A stretch of DNA of 64,000 bases, taken from contig JAXLWN010000010.1 of the NCBI GenBank assembly GCA_046328475.1, forward strand, positions 1 to 64,000, given 5' to 3'. The position numbers and the translations under genes are program-made. This document shows positions 54,126 through 63,898 of this stretch, in pieces. Below the pieces are notes generated by a model, which had not been told where the DNA came from, searched no databases, and saw only the letters and a list, made by a program, of their open reading frames with translations. Each line of letters opens with the position of its first letter. The first letter of the stretch is position 1. This DNA is from CADCWN01 sp046328475. GTDB taxonomy: Bacteria; Chloroflexota; Chloroflexia; Thermomicrobiales; CADCWN01.

Positions 54126-54215
54126 GGATGCACGTATCCTTGAGCATGATGCGCCGATCAATTCGTCGCGGACGGCCCGTCGTCGCCGTCTAGGGTAAGT
54201 ATCGCAGGAAACGGA

Positions 54216-55607
54216 CTAGACGTGCTCTTGTTCGACCACCCCATCGGCCGCAGGGTCGGCGCTATGCAGCGGGAGGATCGAGACGCGCGCCACGCGCAGG
54301 CCGTCGAGTTCGGCGACCCGCAGCCAACGGCCGCTCGGGGCCTGCACCTCGTCGCCAACCGCTGCGGCGCGGCCGAGTTGGCCGAAGACGTAGCCGCCGA
54401 TGGTGTCGTAGAAGGGCTCCTCGATGCCGAGGGCGAACCGCTCGTCCACCTCTTCGACGGCCATCAGGCCATCCACCAGGTAGCTGCCGTCCGGTTGCTC
54501 GGCCACGGTCTCCCCGGCGAGGTCGAACTCGTCGGCGACGTCGCCGACGATCTCCTCCAAGAGATCTTCCAGGGTGACGATGCCGGCGGTGCCGCCGAAC
54601 TCGTCCACCATCACGGCGACCTGCGCCCGCTGCCGCCGCAATTCGGCCATCAGTTCGTCGAGCGGCAGGCTCTCGGGGAAGAAGGGCACCTTCCGCAGGA
54701 TGTCGCGAATCTCGAATTCCGGCACTGCCTCTTTCTTCGCCACGGCCTCCAGGTGGTACTGGATCGTGCGCAGCACATCTTTGGCGTGGACGACCCCCAG
54801 GACGTGATCGAGGTCGTTCTCGAAGATGACGAGGCGCGAGTGGGTGCCGTTGGCCGCCTCGTCCACCAGATCGGCCAGGCTGATCGTCACCGGGACGGCG
54901 TGCAACTCGGTGCGCGGCGTCATCACGCGGCTGGCGCGGCGCTCGCCGAACTCGAAGACGCCCGCGACCATGTGCTCCTGCTGCTCTTCGAGCAGCCCGG
55001 CCTCGCGCGAGGAGTGGACGATCAGTTCGAGCTCCTCCACCGAGTGGACGCTGGTGTGGGCCAGGTTGGGGTCGAGCCCGAGGGCGCGCAGGATGAGATT
55101 GCCGACCCAGCGCAGGAAGAGGACGATCGGCTTGAAGATCGTCAGGAAGATGTTGAGCGGCGCGGTGAGGATGAGCGCGGCCTGCTCGGTGCGCTGGAGG
55201 GCCAGGTTTTTCGGCACCAGCTCGCCGAAGACGATCGTCAGGAAGGTCGTCAGGGCGAAGGAGAAGACGAAGGCGACGACGTGCGAGGTGATCAGCGCGC
55301 CCTCGTTCGGCAGGAGGCGGTCGAAGAGGGGCTCGAAGATCGGCGAGATCACCGACTCGCCGATGGCACCGAGCGCCAGCGAGACCATCGTGATGCCGAG
55401 CTGGGTGGCGGCGATGTAGGCGTCGAGTTGGCTGAGGGCGCGCTGCACGCGGCGGGCCATGGCGCTGCCGGAGTTGACCAATTGCTCGATCCGCGTGCGG
55501 CGCACGCTCACCAGGGCGAATTCGGCACCGACGAAGAAGCCGTTGAGCAGGACAAGACCGACTACCGCCAACAGGCGCAAGATAATCGTTACGGCCGAGT
55601 CTCCCAT
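54216..55607 (-). CDS. CNNM/HlyC-type transporter with CBS pair
   Basis: 463 residues. Membrane domain DUF21 (GLVLLNGFFVGAEFALVSVR at the N-terminus; about four helices), two CBS domains (about 215-335: RVMTPRTELHAVPVTISLAD and IRDILRKVPFFPESLPLDEL), and a C-terminal CorC/HlyC domain (YLVDGLMAVEEVDERFALGI, IGGYVFGQLGRA). Family members move magnesium or related cations and bind ATP through CBS domains. Complete. Confidence 0.93.
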   Translation of the reverse strand: MGDSAVTIILRLLAVVGLVLLNGFFVGAEFALVSVRRTRIEQLVNSGSAMARRVQRALSQLDAYIAATQLGITMVSLALGAIGESVISPIFEPLFDRLLPNEGALITSHVVAFVFSFALTTFLTIVFGELVPKNLALQRTEQAALILTAPLNIFLTIFKPIVLFLRWVGNLILRALGLDPNLAHTSVHSVEELELIVHSSREAGLLEEQQEHMVAGVFEFGERRASRVMTPRTELHAVPVTISLADLVDEAANGTHSRLVIFENDLDHVLGVVHAKDVLRTIQYHLEAVAKKEAVPEFEIRDILRKVPFFPESLPLDELMAELRRQRAQVAVMVDEFGGTAGIVTLEDLLEEIVGDVADEFDLAGETVAEQPDGSYLVDGLMAVEEVDERFALGIEEPFYDTIGGYVFGQLGRAAAVGDEVQAPSGRWLRVAELDGLRVARVSILPLHSADPAADGVVEQEHV

Positions 55608-55742
55608 GCTGCGCTTTCCCTCGCTCCATCGTCACGCTGGGGTCTTGATCTGCAACGTTCGTGCCAGCATGGCGATTCCGCTTCTGGCATGTACGTGGGG
55701 GCGGGCGTTTGGTGTCGCGTGTCGCTGAGCGTAGAGCGAAAA

Positions 55743-55797
55743 ACGTAGAGCGTAGGGCGTGGAGCGAATCTCGGCCTACGTCCTACGCTCTACGTTC
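55743..55797. repeat. Inverted ACGTAGAGCGTAGG array
   Basis: A perfect 15-base inverted repeat pairs 55743-55757 with 55783-55797. On the minus strand the right arm is followed by TTT, and the array begins within the stop codon region of the amidohydrolase gene (55804). It can act as an intrinsic terminator. A second, crossing pairing (GGGCGTGGA with TCCACGCCC) is also possible. Confidence 0.8.
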
Positions 55798-55803
55798 CAC
55801 GCC

Positions 55804-57162
55804 CTACGGCTCACGCCAGGCCGGGAAGGACTGCGGCGAGAGGGTGTCCACGTCGTGGTGCGCCCAGTGGCCGTGGTGCATGGCGGGCCACATGCGGTCG
55901 CCGCCGGCCTGGAGGCGGCGGGCGACTTCGCGCTCGTCGAAGCCGAGGACGGTGCGGTCGCGCAGGACGATGGTGCCGTTCACCATCACGTCGGCGATGT
56001 CGTGGGCCTGGGCGGAGTAGACGATGTTCTTGACCGGGTCGCGCAGCGGGGTCATCCAGAGGCTTTCGGCGTCGAAGAAGAGGAGGTCGGCCTTCGCGCC
56101 GGGGGCGATGCGGCCGAGGTCGTCGCGCCCGAGGGCTTTCGCCCCGCCGAGCGTGGCGGCGTTGAAGACGTCGGCGGCGGTGGCGACATCGGTGCGGCGG
56201 TCGATGATCTTGGAGACGACGGCGGTGAATTTGAGGGCTTCGAGCATGCTCTGGGGCGCGGTGTCGGTGCCGAGCGCCATGTTGATGCCGGAGGCGAGGT
56301 AGCGCGCGAACGATTCCATGGCGATGCCGCGCCGGGCGAAGACCCAGACGCAGTGGGCGACCGACGCGCCGCTGTCGGCGATGATCTTCACGTCGTCGGC
56401 GTGGTAGTTGGCCCAGGTGCCGCCGCCGAGGATGATCGCGTGGCCGAGCAGGACGTCGGGGCCGAGGAAGCCGATGTCGCGCAGCCACTCGACCGGGGTC
56501 TTGCCGTGGCGGGCAACCATCTCCTGGAATTCGTTGACCGACTGGCTGACGTGGATCTGCACGGGGACTTTGAGGCGGTCGGCGGCCTCGCGGACCTCGC
56601 GCAGCAGCCCTTCGGAGCAGGTATCGACCTGGAGCGGGGAGAGGAAGGTTTTCAGCAGGCCGCCGTGGCTGCCGTCGTGGCGCTCGATGAAGTCGATGCC
56701 CCGGCGCAGCGCGGCGCGGCCTGCCTCGTCCCAGTCGTAGCGGACGGTCTTGCCGTCGGCGGTGTACCAGCGGCCGTCGCGCAGGCCCATGCCGAGGTAG
56801 AGGCGGATGTAGGCTTGGACGGCGCTCTCGACCGCCTCGTCCACGAGCGGACCCATCTCCAGGATGGTGGTGGTGCCGGTGCGAAGGAGTTCGACCATCG
56901 AGTAGTCGAAGCAGGCGCGGGTCGCCTCGGCGTCCTGGGCCGCGCCGCGCGCGGGGAGGAATTCGAAGAGGCCGGAGAGGTAGAACTGGCGCGGGCCGCG
57001 ATCCTCGATGAACGATTTGTCGAGCGGCGACCCGGCGAGGTGGGCGTGGACGTTGACGAAGCCGGGGGTGACGATGCGCCCGGTGGCGTCGATCGTCTCG
57101 TCGGCGGTGCCGTCGTAGGACTTGCCGACGTGGGCGATGCTCTCCCCCTCCACGACGATCAC
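55804..57162 (-). CDS. Amidohydrolase (AtzA/TrzN/SAH-deaminase-like), start uncertain
   Basis: Metal-dependent deaminase or chlorohydrolase-type TIM-barrel enzyme. HxH motif in GFVNVHAHLAGSPL, His in PVQIHVSQSVNEFQ, His in AHCVWV, Asp in NMALGTDTAPQSMLEA. The C-terminal beta-part reads PGAKADLLFFDAESLWMTPL. About 452 residues from GTG 57162, but homologous-looking sequence continues upstream in frame (RTRINASHIIAYDHAAGGHR, YLRDG) to a TAG near 57270 with no ATG, GTG or TTG. The real start may use a rare codon or be lost by a base error. Substrate unknown. Confidence 0.85.
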   Translation of the reverse strand: MIVVEGESIAHVGKSYDGTADETIDATGRIVTPGFVNVHAHLAGSPLDKSFIEDRGPRQFYLSGLFEFLPARGAAQDAEATRACFDYSMVELLRTGTTTILEMGPLVDEAVESAVQAYIRLYLGMGLRDGRWYTADGKTVRYDWDEAGRAALRRGIDFIERHDGSHGGLLKTFLSPLQVDTCSEGLLREVREAADRLKVPVQIHVSQSVNEFQEMVARHGKTPVEWLRDIGFLGPDVLLGHAIILGGGTWANYHADDVKIIADSGASVAHCVWVFARRGIAMESFARYLASGINMALGTDTAPQSMLEALKFTAVVSKIIDRRTDVATAADVFNAATLGGAKALGRDDLGRIAPGAKADLLFFDAESLWMTPLRDPVKNIVYSAQAHDIADVMVNGTIVLRDRTVLGFDEREVARRLQAGGDRMWPAMHHGHWAHHDVDTLSPQSFPAWREP

Positions 57163-57273
57163 GCCGTCGCGCAGGTAGCGGTGACCGCCCGCCGCGTGGT
57201 CGTAGGCGATGATGTGGGAGGCGTTGATGCGGGTGCGTTTGGTCGGGGCGCTCTGTGTCCTCTCCTCGGTTTG

Positions 57274-57717
57274 CTAGGGAATTCCTCGCGAGGTGGCGGC
57301 GGTGGTCGTGATTTCTCCATTGAGAAGCGCGATGAAGGCATTGCCCAGGGCCGCGAATTGAACTACCGGGAGATCTTCCGTCCAATACTTGCGGGGAGTG
57401 CTCTCGGTGATAGTGTTCAATTCGTCCCTGGTTACGGTCTCACCGTATCGGGTGAGCCGCGCGAGTGCCCCACCGGCTACCGACAGGACGGTGTGCCTCC
57501 TGGTGTCATCGGTGATGTATTCGTCCAGGTAAAGGCTAATGCAGCCGACGCCGCCGAATGTTGCCTGTTCCTGCCAGTGTTCGCGCAGTTCGGCAAGCCA
57601 GGTTGGAATTGGCGTGCGACTGTCGATTTCGCGGACGAGCAGGGTTAACCAGAGGTCGAGCGATCCATCGCTGGCCCAGAATCCGACCTCTCGATATTCC
57701 ACGAAGCTTGTACCCAT
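57274..57717 (-). CDS. Hypothetical protein
   Basis: 147 residues, acidic-to-neutral, soluble. No family recognised. It starts MGTSFVEYREVGFWASDGSL and has a LDLWLTLLVREID helix and a beta-rich ATFGGVGCISLYLDEYI. The style resembles small immunity-like proteins, which is only an impression. ATG 57717 follows GAGGAC. Composition is less G+C-rich than the genes around it. Confidence 0.6.
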   Translation of the reverse strand: MGTSFVEYREVGFWASDGSLDLWLTLLVREIDSRTPIPTWLAELREHWQEQATFGGVGCISLYLDEYITDDTRRHTVLSVAGGALARLTRYGETVTRDELNTITESTPRKYWTEDLPVVQFAALGNAFIALLNGEITTTAATSRGIP

Positions 57718-57748
57718 GCGCTGTCCTCGTCTTTCAGCTCATTGGCCG

Positions 57749-58749
57749 CTACCCGAAGAGTAGGCTGGCCTGGGCGAAGAGGGCGGGGGTGCCGCCGGTG
57801 TGGAGGAAGATGACGGTCTCGGTGGGGGCGATCGCGCCGGAGCGGATGTCGGCGATCAGGCCGGCCATCGCTTTGCCGCTGTAGACGGGGTCGAGGAAGA
57901 CGGCTTCGTTGCGGGCGAGGAGGTGGATCGCTTCCAGGCAGCCCTCGGTGGGGATGCCGTAGCCCGCGCCGATCTGGGAGTCGTCGTTGCGCAGGTCTTC
58001 GTCCGCCACGCGGGTGGCGACGCCGAGCAGTTCGGCGGCTTCGTTGGCGATGGCGAGCGCGCGGCGGCGCTTCTCGGGGTCGCCGGGGCTGACGCCGATG
58101 CCGCAGACCCGGTAGGGGGCGTGGTAGAGCTTCGCGCCGAGGACGAGGCCGGATTGCGTGCCGCGCGAGCCGCTGGCGTAGTAGAGGCGGCTCGGGCCTG
58201 CGCCCTGCGCGAAGAGTTGTTCTTGCAACTCCAGGGTGGCGGCGACGTAGCCGAAGGTGCCGACGGCGTTGGAGCCGCCGACCGGGATGATGTAGGGGCG
58301 CTCGCCCGCCGCGCGCAGTTCGTCGGCGACCTCGACCATCGCGGCGTCCATGTTGGTGTCCGAGGGGACGATGCGGACCTCGGCGTCGAGCAGGTGGTCG
58401 AGCAGGAGGTTGCCCTGCACCTCGGGTTGCTCGATCTTGGCGGAGAGGACGAGGGTGGCGTTCATCCCGGCGAGCCGCGCGGCGGCGGCCGTCATGCGGG
58501 CGTGGTTGGATTGCCGCACCGGCGGTGATCAGCCAGTTTGCGCCTGAGCGAGCGCGTCGGCGACCAGGAATTCGAGCTTGCGCCCTTGTTGCCGCCGAAG
58601 GCGAGCCCGGTGAGGTCGTCGCGCTTGAGCAGGATCTTGGGGCAGCGATCCGCGCCGCCGAGCGCCTCGCGCAGGCGAGGAGCCTCCTGCAATGGGGTGG
58701 GCAGGTTGACGAGGCGGATGCGGGGTTGCGCGCCGAGGCCGTGGGACAT
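57749..58749 (-). pseudogene. PLP-dependent D-cysteine desulfhydrase/ACC deaminase-like, frame-broken
   Basis: Fold-II PLP enzyme. ATG 58749 (after GGAGGTCCCC) leads to RIRLVNLPTPLQEAPRLREA and ILLKRDDLTGLAFGGNKG; the PLP Lys lies in GGNKGRKLEF once a missing base near 58582 is restored. Two further shifts (near 58548 and 58515) are needed before QSNHARMTAAAARLAGMNAT. The remaining 240 residues (PVGGSNAVGTFGYV phosphate loop, SGSRGTQSGL, TGGTPALFAQ) are intact to the stop at 57749. Confidence 0.8.
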
Positions 58750-58883
58750 GGGGACCTCCGAATGACGAATGACGAATTGAGCATGACGTGTTGAGCGCCG
58801 TGGGAGCGGCGTTGCGGGGGGCATGATAGCAGGCGTGGAGGAGCAGAGAATTGGGTATGACATTGGACAAGCTATCAAGAAGC
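58750..58883. other. Short gap with GAATGAC units
   Basis: GAATGAC heptamers (58758-58776) directly upstream of the desulfhydrase ribosome site; no other feature. Confidence 0.5.
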
Positions 58884-61013
58884 TTACTGGGGACTAGCTT
58901 CTGGTATCGGGCGGTTACGAAGTGGGTGCTCGCTATGCCATGCGATGAAGCTGTAAAGATTAATAGCCAACTGCTGTACTGGCTCGCTTAGATCTTCCCA
59001 TTGGATAACGTCTCCGATGATGTCCGTCACGGCGCGAGCGAGCTTCGTCTTATAGGACGTTTCTAGAGTGCCACTCTGGGCAACTGCGCTTACAGGGAAA
59101 CCTTTCCCAAGGTTTGTTTTTAGATACTCCCCTAGTCGTACACTTGCATAGCTAATTTCATCAACAGTAGCTGCGTCGATTTTCGCTGGTTCGCAGCGCG
59201 GAAAGAGTTGCCTAAGTGCTACCCTTAGGACTGGTGCTGGAATCATATTCTCTATCTCGATACCCGCTGTGGTGTGATACTCAAAGTTACCCTCGCTCTT
59301 CGCGGCTGCTGCGAAGAGCCTCTCGTGTTTCTCTTCTTTCCCCACGTCCTGATCAGCTAGCAGGAATATGCGATTGCTTATAGCCAGCGCATTGATCTCC
59401 GTTGGTACATCGCGAGTATGCCCGTCACTATATCCAATCATAGGCTCCGCATCGGGTGGCGCAAAGAGATAATGGCTGAGGTTTGAGCCCGCAAATTCTA
59501 GGAACGCGTAGTGAATATCCTCGCGCATCACTTTCTTCTCAACCTTACCCCCGGTTGCCTGAAATTCCGATGATTCTTGATATGCCTTGAGGTATGCCCG
59601 TAGATACAGCCGATCAGAAACGCCCTCGACCCAAATTGCGCAATTGGCGAGAAATACCGACGAATTTGTGACACCGAGAAGCGCCATTGGGTTGTGATCG
59701 CGGTCTACAACGGGGCGTACGAGAAATGTCCGAGGCTGATCGGCCACTTGCAAAGAGAACACAGCAACATCTGTGACCTCGGGAACGAGTGTTCCGAGCA
59801 AGTGGTTCGAGTGGGTAGTCATAAAGACACGCAGGTTCTTTGCTCGAATAGTTTCGTCATGTATTACCGCATCGATGAAGATGCGCTGTAGACCGGGATG
59901 CAGGTTGATCTCAGGTTCCTCGATGAAGATCCAAGCGTTATCGTCTGCTGTGAACAGGCGATACATCAGGATGATGAGTGCTTGAATACCATCCCCAACA
60001 TGATGGAGGTGATATTCGTCGTCGCCAGCAATGTAGATGTGTAGTCGTTCCTCGGGATCATCACTCTTATGCATGGGTATAAGCTGAATTGCTGTGCCGC
60101 TGAAGAAGGTGCGAGACAAGAACCGCTCGAACTGAGCAAGTCGTGCACGTCGAGTTGCGTTGCCGGTGAACTCTCCATGCACGGTCGCATAAAGCAAATT
60201 TCCAGTGAAAACTTCGAGTTGACCAACATCCTTCAGGTCATAATTCTCGATAATTGTTGCTGCGAAGACATCGGTGCTAATGCTGCGCCACCCTTCTTGT
60301 CCTGTTCCAAACATGCGCATTGCAGAGCGCAACGTTGGAATGTAAACACGCTTCGGCTCGTCATAAGTAGGGGCATCTGCTGCGAGCCACGACTGAAGGG
60401 CAGAGCTGAGCCTCACTAGATCATCCACTAGGCCAGAGCGAACTTCACTCTCTGAGTCAGGGCTGATTACTAGATAAGTGCCATGGCCTGGTATGCGCTC
60501 AGGGTCGCGATAGTGCGCTACGGCTAAGCTAATAACTGCGGTACGCGTGCGCAGGATGCCATAACGCTCCTCCTGATCTGGGGCTAGATCGAGGATTGCC
60601 TCCACAGCGTTGACTATCTGTGAGAACAGGTTTCCCTCAATTGAGTGGGGGCGGTCGAAGTCCGAACCGCGCAGAACTTCCGCTATTTGCTGCATGAAGG
60701 AACCCGACGGACTCCTCACACTACTAGCCCGGAAATGGACCTTCACCGGATGATTAAGCGATTCCCATCGATGACATACCTCGAAGATCACTCTGATCCG
60801 CTCAACCTGTTCTGCCGGGATCAGGAGATGACTCTTCAGGCGTGCGATGGTTCGCAAGAGGCGGCTCTTCCCCGAATTTGTTGCACCCACGAACACATTG
60901 ACCCTTGAGAGCGGCCCAAACCAGTCAAACGGTGCCATGGTGCGACTGTCTATATACGCTCCAAAATCCTTCGTATCTCTTGATAATACCCGGAGAGCTT
61001 GGTCCGATGACAT
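58884..61013 (-). CDS. OLD-like AAA ATPase with TOPRIM domain (candidate defence nuclease)
   Basis: 709 residues. ABC/SMC-like ATPase: Walker A GATNSGKS (43-50), a long insertion, Walker B WIFIEEPEINLHPGLQ (about 360) and a His switch MTTHSNHLL. TOPRIM: first acidic site IWVEGVSDRLYLRAYL (about 460) and DxD in LLADQDVGKEEKH (about 552). This order matches OLD-family nucleases, which include phage-defence proteins (P2 Old, GajA); no UvrD-like partner is adjacent. Base composition is about 50% G+C in a sample (60001-60060), far below flanking thrB. This indicates transfer. ATG 61013 follows AGGGGG; an ATG 15 bases upstream is possible. Confidence 0.85.
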   Translation of the reverse strand: MSSDQALRVLSRDTKDFGAYIDSRTMAPFDWFGPLSRVNVFVGATNSGKSRLLRTIARLKSHLLIPAEQVERIRVIFEVCHRWESLNHPVKVHFRASSVRSPSGSFMQQIAEVLRGSDFDRPHSIEGNLFSQIVNAVEAILDLAPDQEERYGILRTRTAVISLAVAHYRDPERIPGHGTYLVISPDSESEVRSGLVDDLVRLSSALQSWLAADAPTYDEPKRVYIPTLRSAMRMFGTGQEGWRSISTDVFAATIIENYDLKDVGQLEVFTGNLLYATVHGEFTGNATRRARLAQFERFLSRTFFSGTAIQLIPMHKSDDPEERLHIYIAGDDEYHLHHVGDGIQALIILMYRLFTADDNAWIFIEEPEINLHPGLQRIFIDAVIHDETIRAKNLRVFMTTHSNHLLGTLVPEVTDVAVFSLQVADQPRTFLVRPVVDRDHNPMALLGVTNSSVFLANCAIWVEGVSDRLYLRAYLKAYQESSEFQATGGKVEKKVMREDIHYAFLEFAGSNLSHYLFAPPDAEPMIGYSDGHTRDVPTEINALAISNRIFLLADQDVGKEEKHERLFAAAAKSEGNFEYHTTAGIEIENMIPAPVLRVALRQLFPRCEPAKIDAATVDEISYASVRLGEYLKTNLGKGFPVSAVAQSGTLETSYKTKLARAVTDIIGDVIQWEDLSEPVQQLAINLYSFIAWHSEHPLRNRPIPEASPQ

Positions 61014-61335
61014 TGGATGCCCCCTCATAAACTTGCACACACCGCAAGAGTATCTCGCACTCAACTCGATTCCGCAGGCATAACAATTCACTCGAAGCAC
61101 ACACAATAATCCGCCCCTAATTGTAATCCCCTTATCGTCAAAAATGATCTGCCATCCGGCGGGACAGGGGTGTATGTCGGATGGGCGGTATTGGCGTATA
61201 GTTCCCTGCGCGCGGGGCGCAGTTTGAGGGTCGTTGGAAGATGGGCGGTTGTCCATTGGATGGGGCATTCCCCCGAACAACGCTGAACCCTGAACGTTGA
61301 ACGTTGAACTTGGAACGCAGAGTAGGCGGCGGGCG
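61014..61335. other. Divergent gap between OLD-like gene and thrB
   Basis: A+T-richer sequence (about 61080-61160) belongs to the acquired gene's leader. A TGAACGT heptamer array (61285-61312) precedes thrB. No clear promoter pair could be chosen. Confidence 0.5.
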
Positions 61336-62265
61336 ATGCGGCTGGAAGTGAGTGTGCCGGGGACGTCGGCGAATCTGGGGCCGGGCTTCGATGCGCTGGG
61401 GCTGGCGCTGGCGCTGCGGACGACGGTGACGCTGGAGTTCCCGACGGATCGCCCGGGAGTGCGGGTGATCGGTCGGGACTCGGCGATTTTGGGGCGCACG
61501 CGCAATCTGGTCGAGGATGGCATCCTGCGCTATTTGATGTCGGCCGGGCGCACACTGCCGCCGTATGCGCTGACGGTGGACAACCAGTTGCCGGTGGCGC
61601 GCGGCATGGGCGGGTCGGCGGCGGCGGCGGTGGCGGGGTTGGCGCTCGGGGCGGCGGCGCTGGGCTGCCAGCTCGATCCGGCGCAATTGCTGCCGATGGC
61701 CGTGGAGATGGAAGGGCACGGCGATAACGTCGCCCCGGCGATCTTCGGTGGGCTGGTCCTGGTCTGGGGCAAGGGTGAGGGGGTGCGGGCGCGGGCGCTG
61801 CCGATCGCCGAGTCGCTGCGGACGGTGATTTTCATCCCGGAGCAGACGTCGAGCACGAAGGCGGCGCGGGCGGTGCTGCCCGCGCGCATTCCCCATGCAG
61901 ACGCGGTCTACAACGTGGCGCGGGCGGCGCTGCTGGTCGATGCGTTGCGCGAGGGGCGCGCCGATGATCTGCGCGAGGCGATGTCGGACCGGTTGCACCA
62001 GCCCTACCGGCTGCCCGCGTTGCCGCACGCGTCGATGCTGGAGGCGGCGGTGGCGGCGGGGGCGTTCGGCGCGGCGCTGAGCGGGGCGGGGTCGTCGCTG
62101 CTGGCGTTGTGCGACGGCGCGTCGTCGGCGGCGGTGGCGGCGGCGATGCGGTCGCGCGCGGCGGAACTGGGCGTGGCGGGAGAGGTGGTGCCGCTGGCGA
62201 TCGACCGGCGCGGGCTGGTGCTGACGATCGATGGGGTGGAGAAGCGGATGGTCGGGGCGAAGTAG
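61336..62265 (+). CDS. thrB: Homoserine kinase
   Basis: GHMP-family kinase that phosphorylates homoserine in threonine synthesis. 309 residues. N-terminal VPGTSANLGPGFDALGLAL, ATP loop LPVARGMGGSAAAAVAGLAL (P-x3-G-x-GSSAA type, here RGMGGSAAA), EMEGHGDNVAPAIFGGLVLV, and the C-terminal GAALSGAGSSLLALC. No thrA or thrC is adjacent. ATG 61336 is the family start; the ribosome site is weak (GGCGGCGGGCG). Confidence 0.93.
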   Translation: MRLEVSVPGTSANLGPGFDALGLALALRTTVTLEFPTDRPGVRVIGRDSAILGRTRNLVEDGILRYLMSAGRTLPPYALTVDNQLPVARGMGGSAAAAVAGLALGAAALGCQLDPAQLLPMAVEMEGHGDNVAPAIFGGLVLVWGKGEGVRARALPIAESLRTVIFIPEQTSSTKAARAVLPARIPHADAVYNVARAALLVDALREGRADDLREAMSDRLHQPYRLPALPHASMLEAAVAAGAFGAALSGAGSSLLALCDGASSAAVAAAMRSRAAELGVAGEVVPLAIDRRGLVLTIDGVEKRMVGAK

Positions 62266-62281
62266 CGCGTGGCGGGTTGGC

Positions 62282-62361
62282 CGTTGGGGGCCGGTGGACT
62301 GAAGCTCCCGGCTGGAGGCTCGCCGCGGCTCGCCGCAAAGTCCGCCTGCGCGGACTGGGAA
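62282..62361. repeat. Dispersed hairpin repeat related to 49690-49755
   Basis: GGACTGAAGCTCCCGGCTGG and CGCAAAGTCCGCCTGCGCGG correspond to the blocks at 49690-49755 with substitutions. Located between thrB and the lipoprotein gene. Confidence 0.55.
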
Positions 62362-62474
62362 CTCTGCAAACACGTGGCAGTTCTCATAGCGGTGCCTTCC
62401 ACATCGTTGGTGTGGGGTATCCGTGGGGCAATGGTGTCCGGCGAGTCTGGTGGCACGACGGAGGAGGCGAGGCG

Positions 62475-63887
62475 ATGGCGGCGAGCGAGCGAGCGGGCGG
62501 GCGGGATGGTCGCGGCGACAATTTGTGGGGGCGTTGACGCTGGCGGGTGGCGGGGTGCTGCTCGCGGCGTGCGGGGGGACCGTGGCGACGCCGACTGCGC
62601 CGCCACCCGTGCCTCCGACGCAGACTGTTGCGCCGGTGGCGGCGACCGCCACGGCTGTTCCGGCGACGCCCACGACCGCTCCGGTGAGCCCGACCACGCG
62701 CCCCGCGCCGCCCGCGACGCCGGGGACGCCGGTGGGGACGCCGATTGGTACACCGGGCGGCACGCCGGGTGGCGGGACGCCGGTGCGGCCCGGTTCGCCG
62801 TCCGCCGCTTCGCCGACGCCGGTGGCCCGCGCCAATCCGGCCTTGAGCCGGATGCTGGCGCTGGTGCCGCAGAAGGACCCGTTGCCGGGGGCGGATGGCA
62901 TCATGTTCGCCGACATCGCGGCGCAGAAGCGCAACTATGGCCTGGCCGAGGTCACCACGGTGGCGGCGCGCGACAAGCTGTCCGACGCGCAGTGGCTGAC
63001 CTTCCAGAACGCCATCCTGCTCGCTCTTGCCGACGCCCGACGAGGCCGGGCGTACCTATGCGTTGCAGCCGGAATGGCGCGAGACGCTCGGCTACGACTA
63101 CTGGCAGGTGGATCGCACCATCAGGTACTGCACGCCGCCGCAGCAATGGACGCGCATAGAGGGGCGCTTTGATCGCGCCGCGATCTCCAGTGCGCTGGAG
63201 GCGGCGGGGCACAAGCCGACGAGGCGGCGGCGCGACGATCCGTCGCGCGGCCAGGACGGCCAGTCCGGTAACTTGCAGGAGCCGTTCACGCGCTACGCGT
63301 TGTCGCGGCTGAACCGTGTGGTGTTGGAAGACGGCGCGTTGTCGTCAAGTCCGCAGACGGCGCTGGCGCAGGCGGGGATCGATGCTGCGGCCGGTCGCCT
63401 GCTGTCGTTCGCCGCCGATCCGGAGTATGCTGCGCTAACCGTTGCGCTTGGCCCGGTCGTCGGAGCAATTCTGACCAAGCCGGACCTTTTCTACGGCGCG
63501 GCCAACCTCGACTGCCCGACCTCCACGCCGACGCCGTCGCGGACGGCGACGGGGACGCCGGTGGTCAATCGGCTGCCGTCCTACAGTCGGGTCGGGCTGG
63601 GGCTGCGCGACGACGGCAAGGACCACGCAATGGTGATCGCGCTGGTCTACGCCGACCCGGAGTCCGCGCGCACCGCCGCAGCGGTGGTGCTGCGCCGCGT
63701 CGGGGAGTACCGCCTGACATCGAATGGCCAGCAGTTGAGCGAGCGCGCGGCACCCGACCGTGCTGAGGTGGTGACGGTGGGCGATCGTAGCGTTGCCGTC
63801 GTGTCGCTGAAGGTGCTCGACGAGGTGAGCCTGTCGCTCTGGCTGCGGATGTATGCAAATCGGGATTACCAGTTTTTGGCACTGTGA
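62475..63887 (+). pseudogene. Tat-exported lipoprotein, frame-broken
   Basis: The N-terminus carries a twin-arginine motif and lipobox: SRRQFVGALTLAGG, then LLAACGG, so it would be exported folded and lipidated. A Pro/Thr-rich linker (PTAPPPVPPTQT and similar) follows, then a globular domain of unknown function. ATG 62475 has an excellent ribosome site (GGAGGAGGCGAGG) but is in another frame than the Tat motif; a shift in the GCGAGCGAGCGG stretch (about 62485-62510) would join them. A second shift near 63025 leads into ETLGYDYWQVDRTIRYCTPP and the rest to 63887. Confidence 0.7.
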
Positions 63888-63898
63888 GGTGAGTGCGT

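Noticed and set aside
54126..54215. Possible yybP-ykoY manganese riboswitch upstream of the TerC-type gene
   Set aside because: The 90-base gap lacks the conserved paired stem-loops and internal-loop sequences that I would expect.
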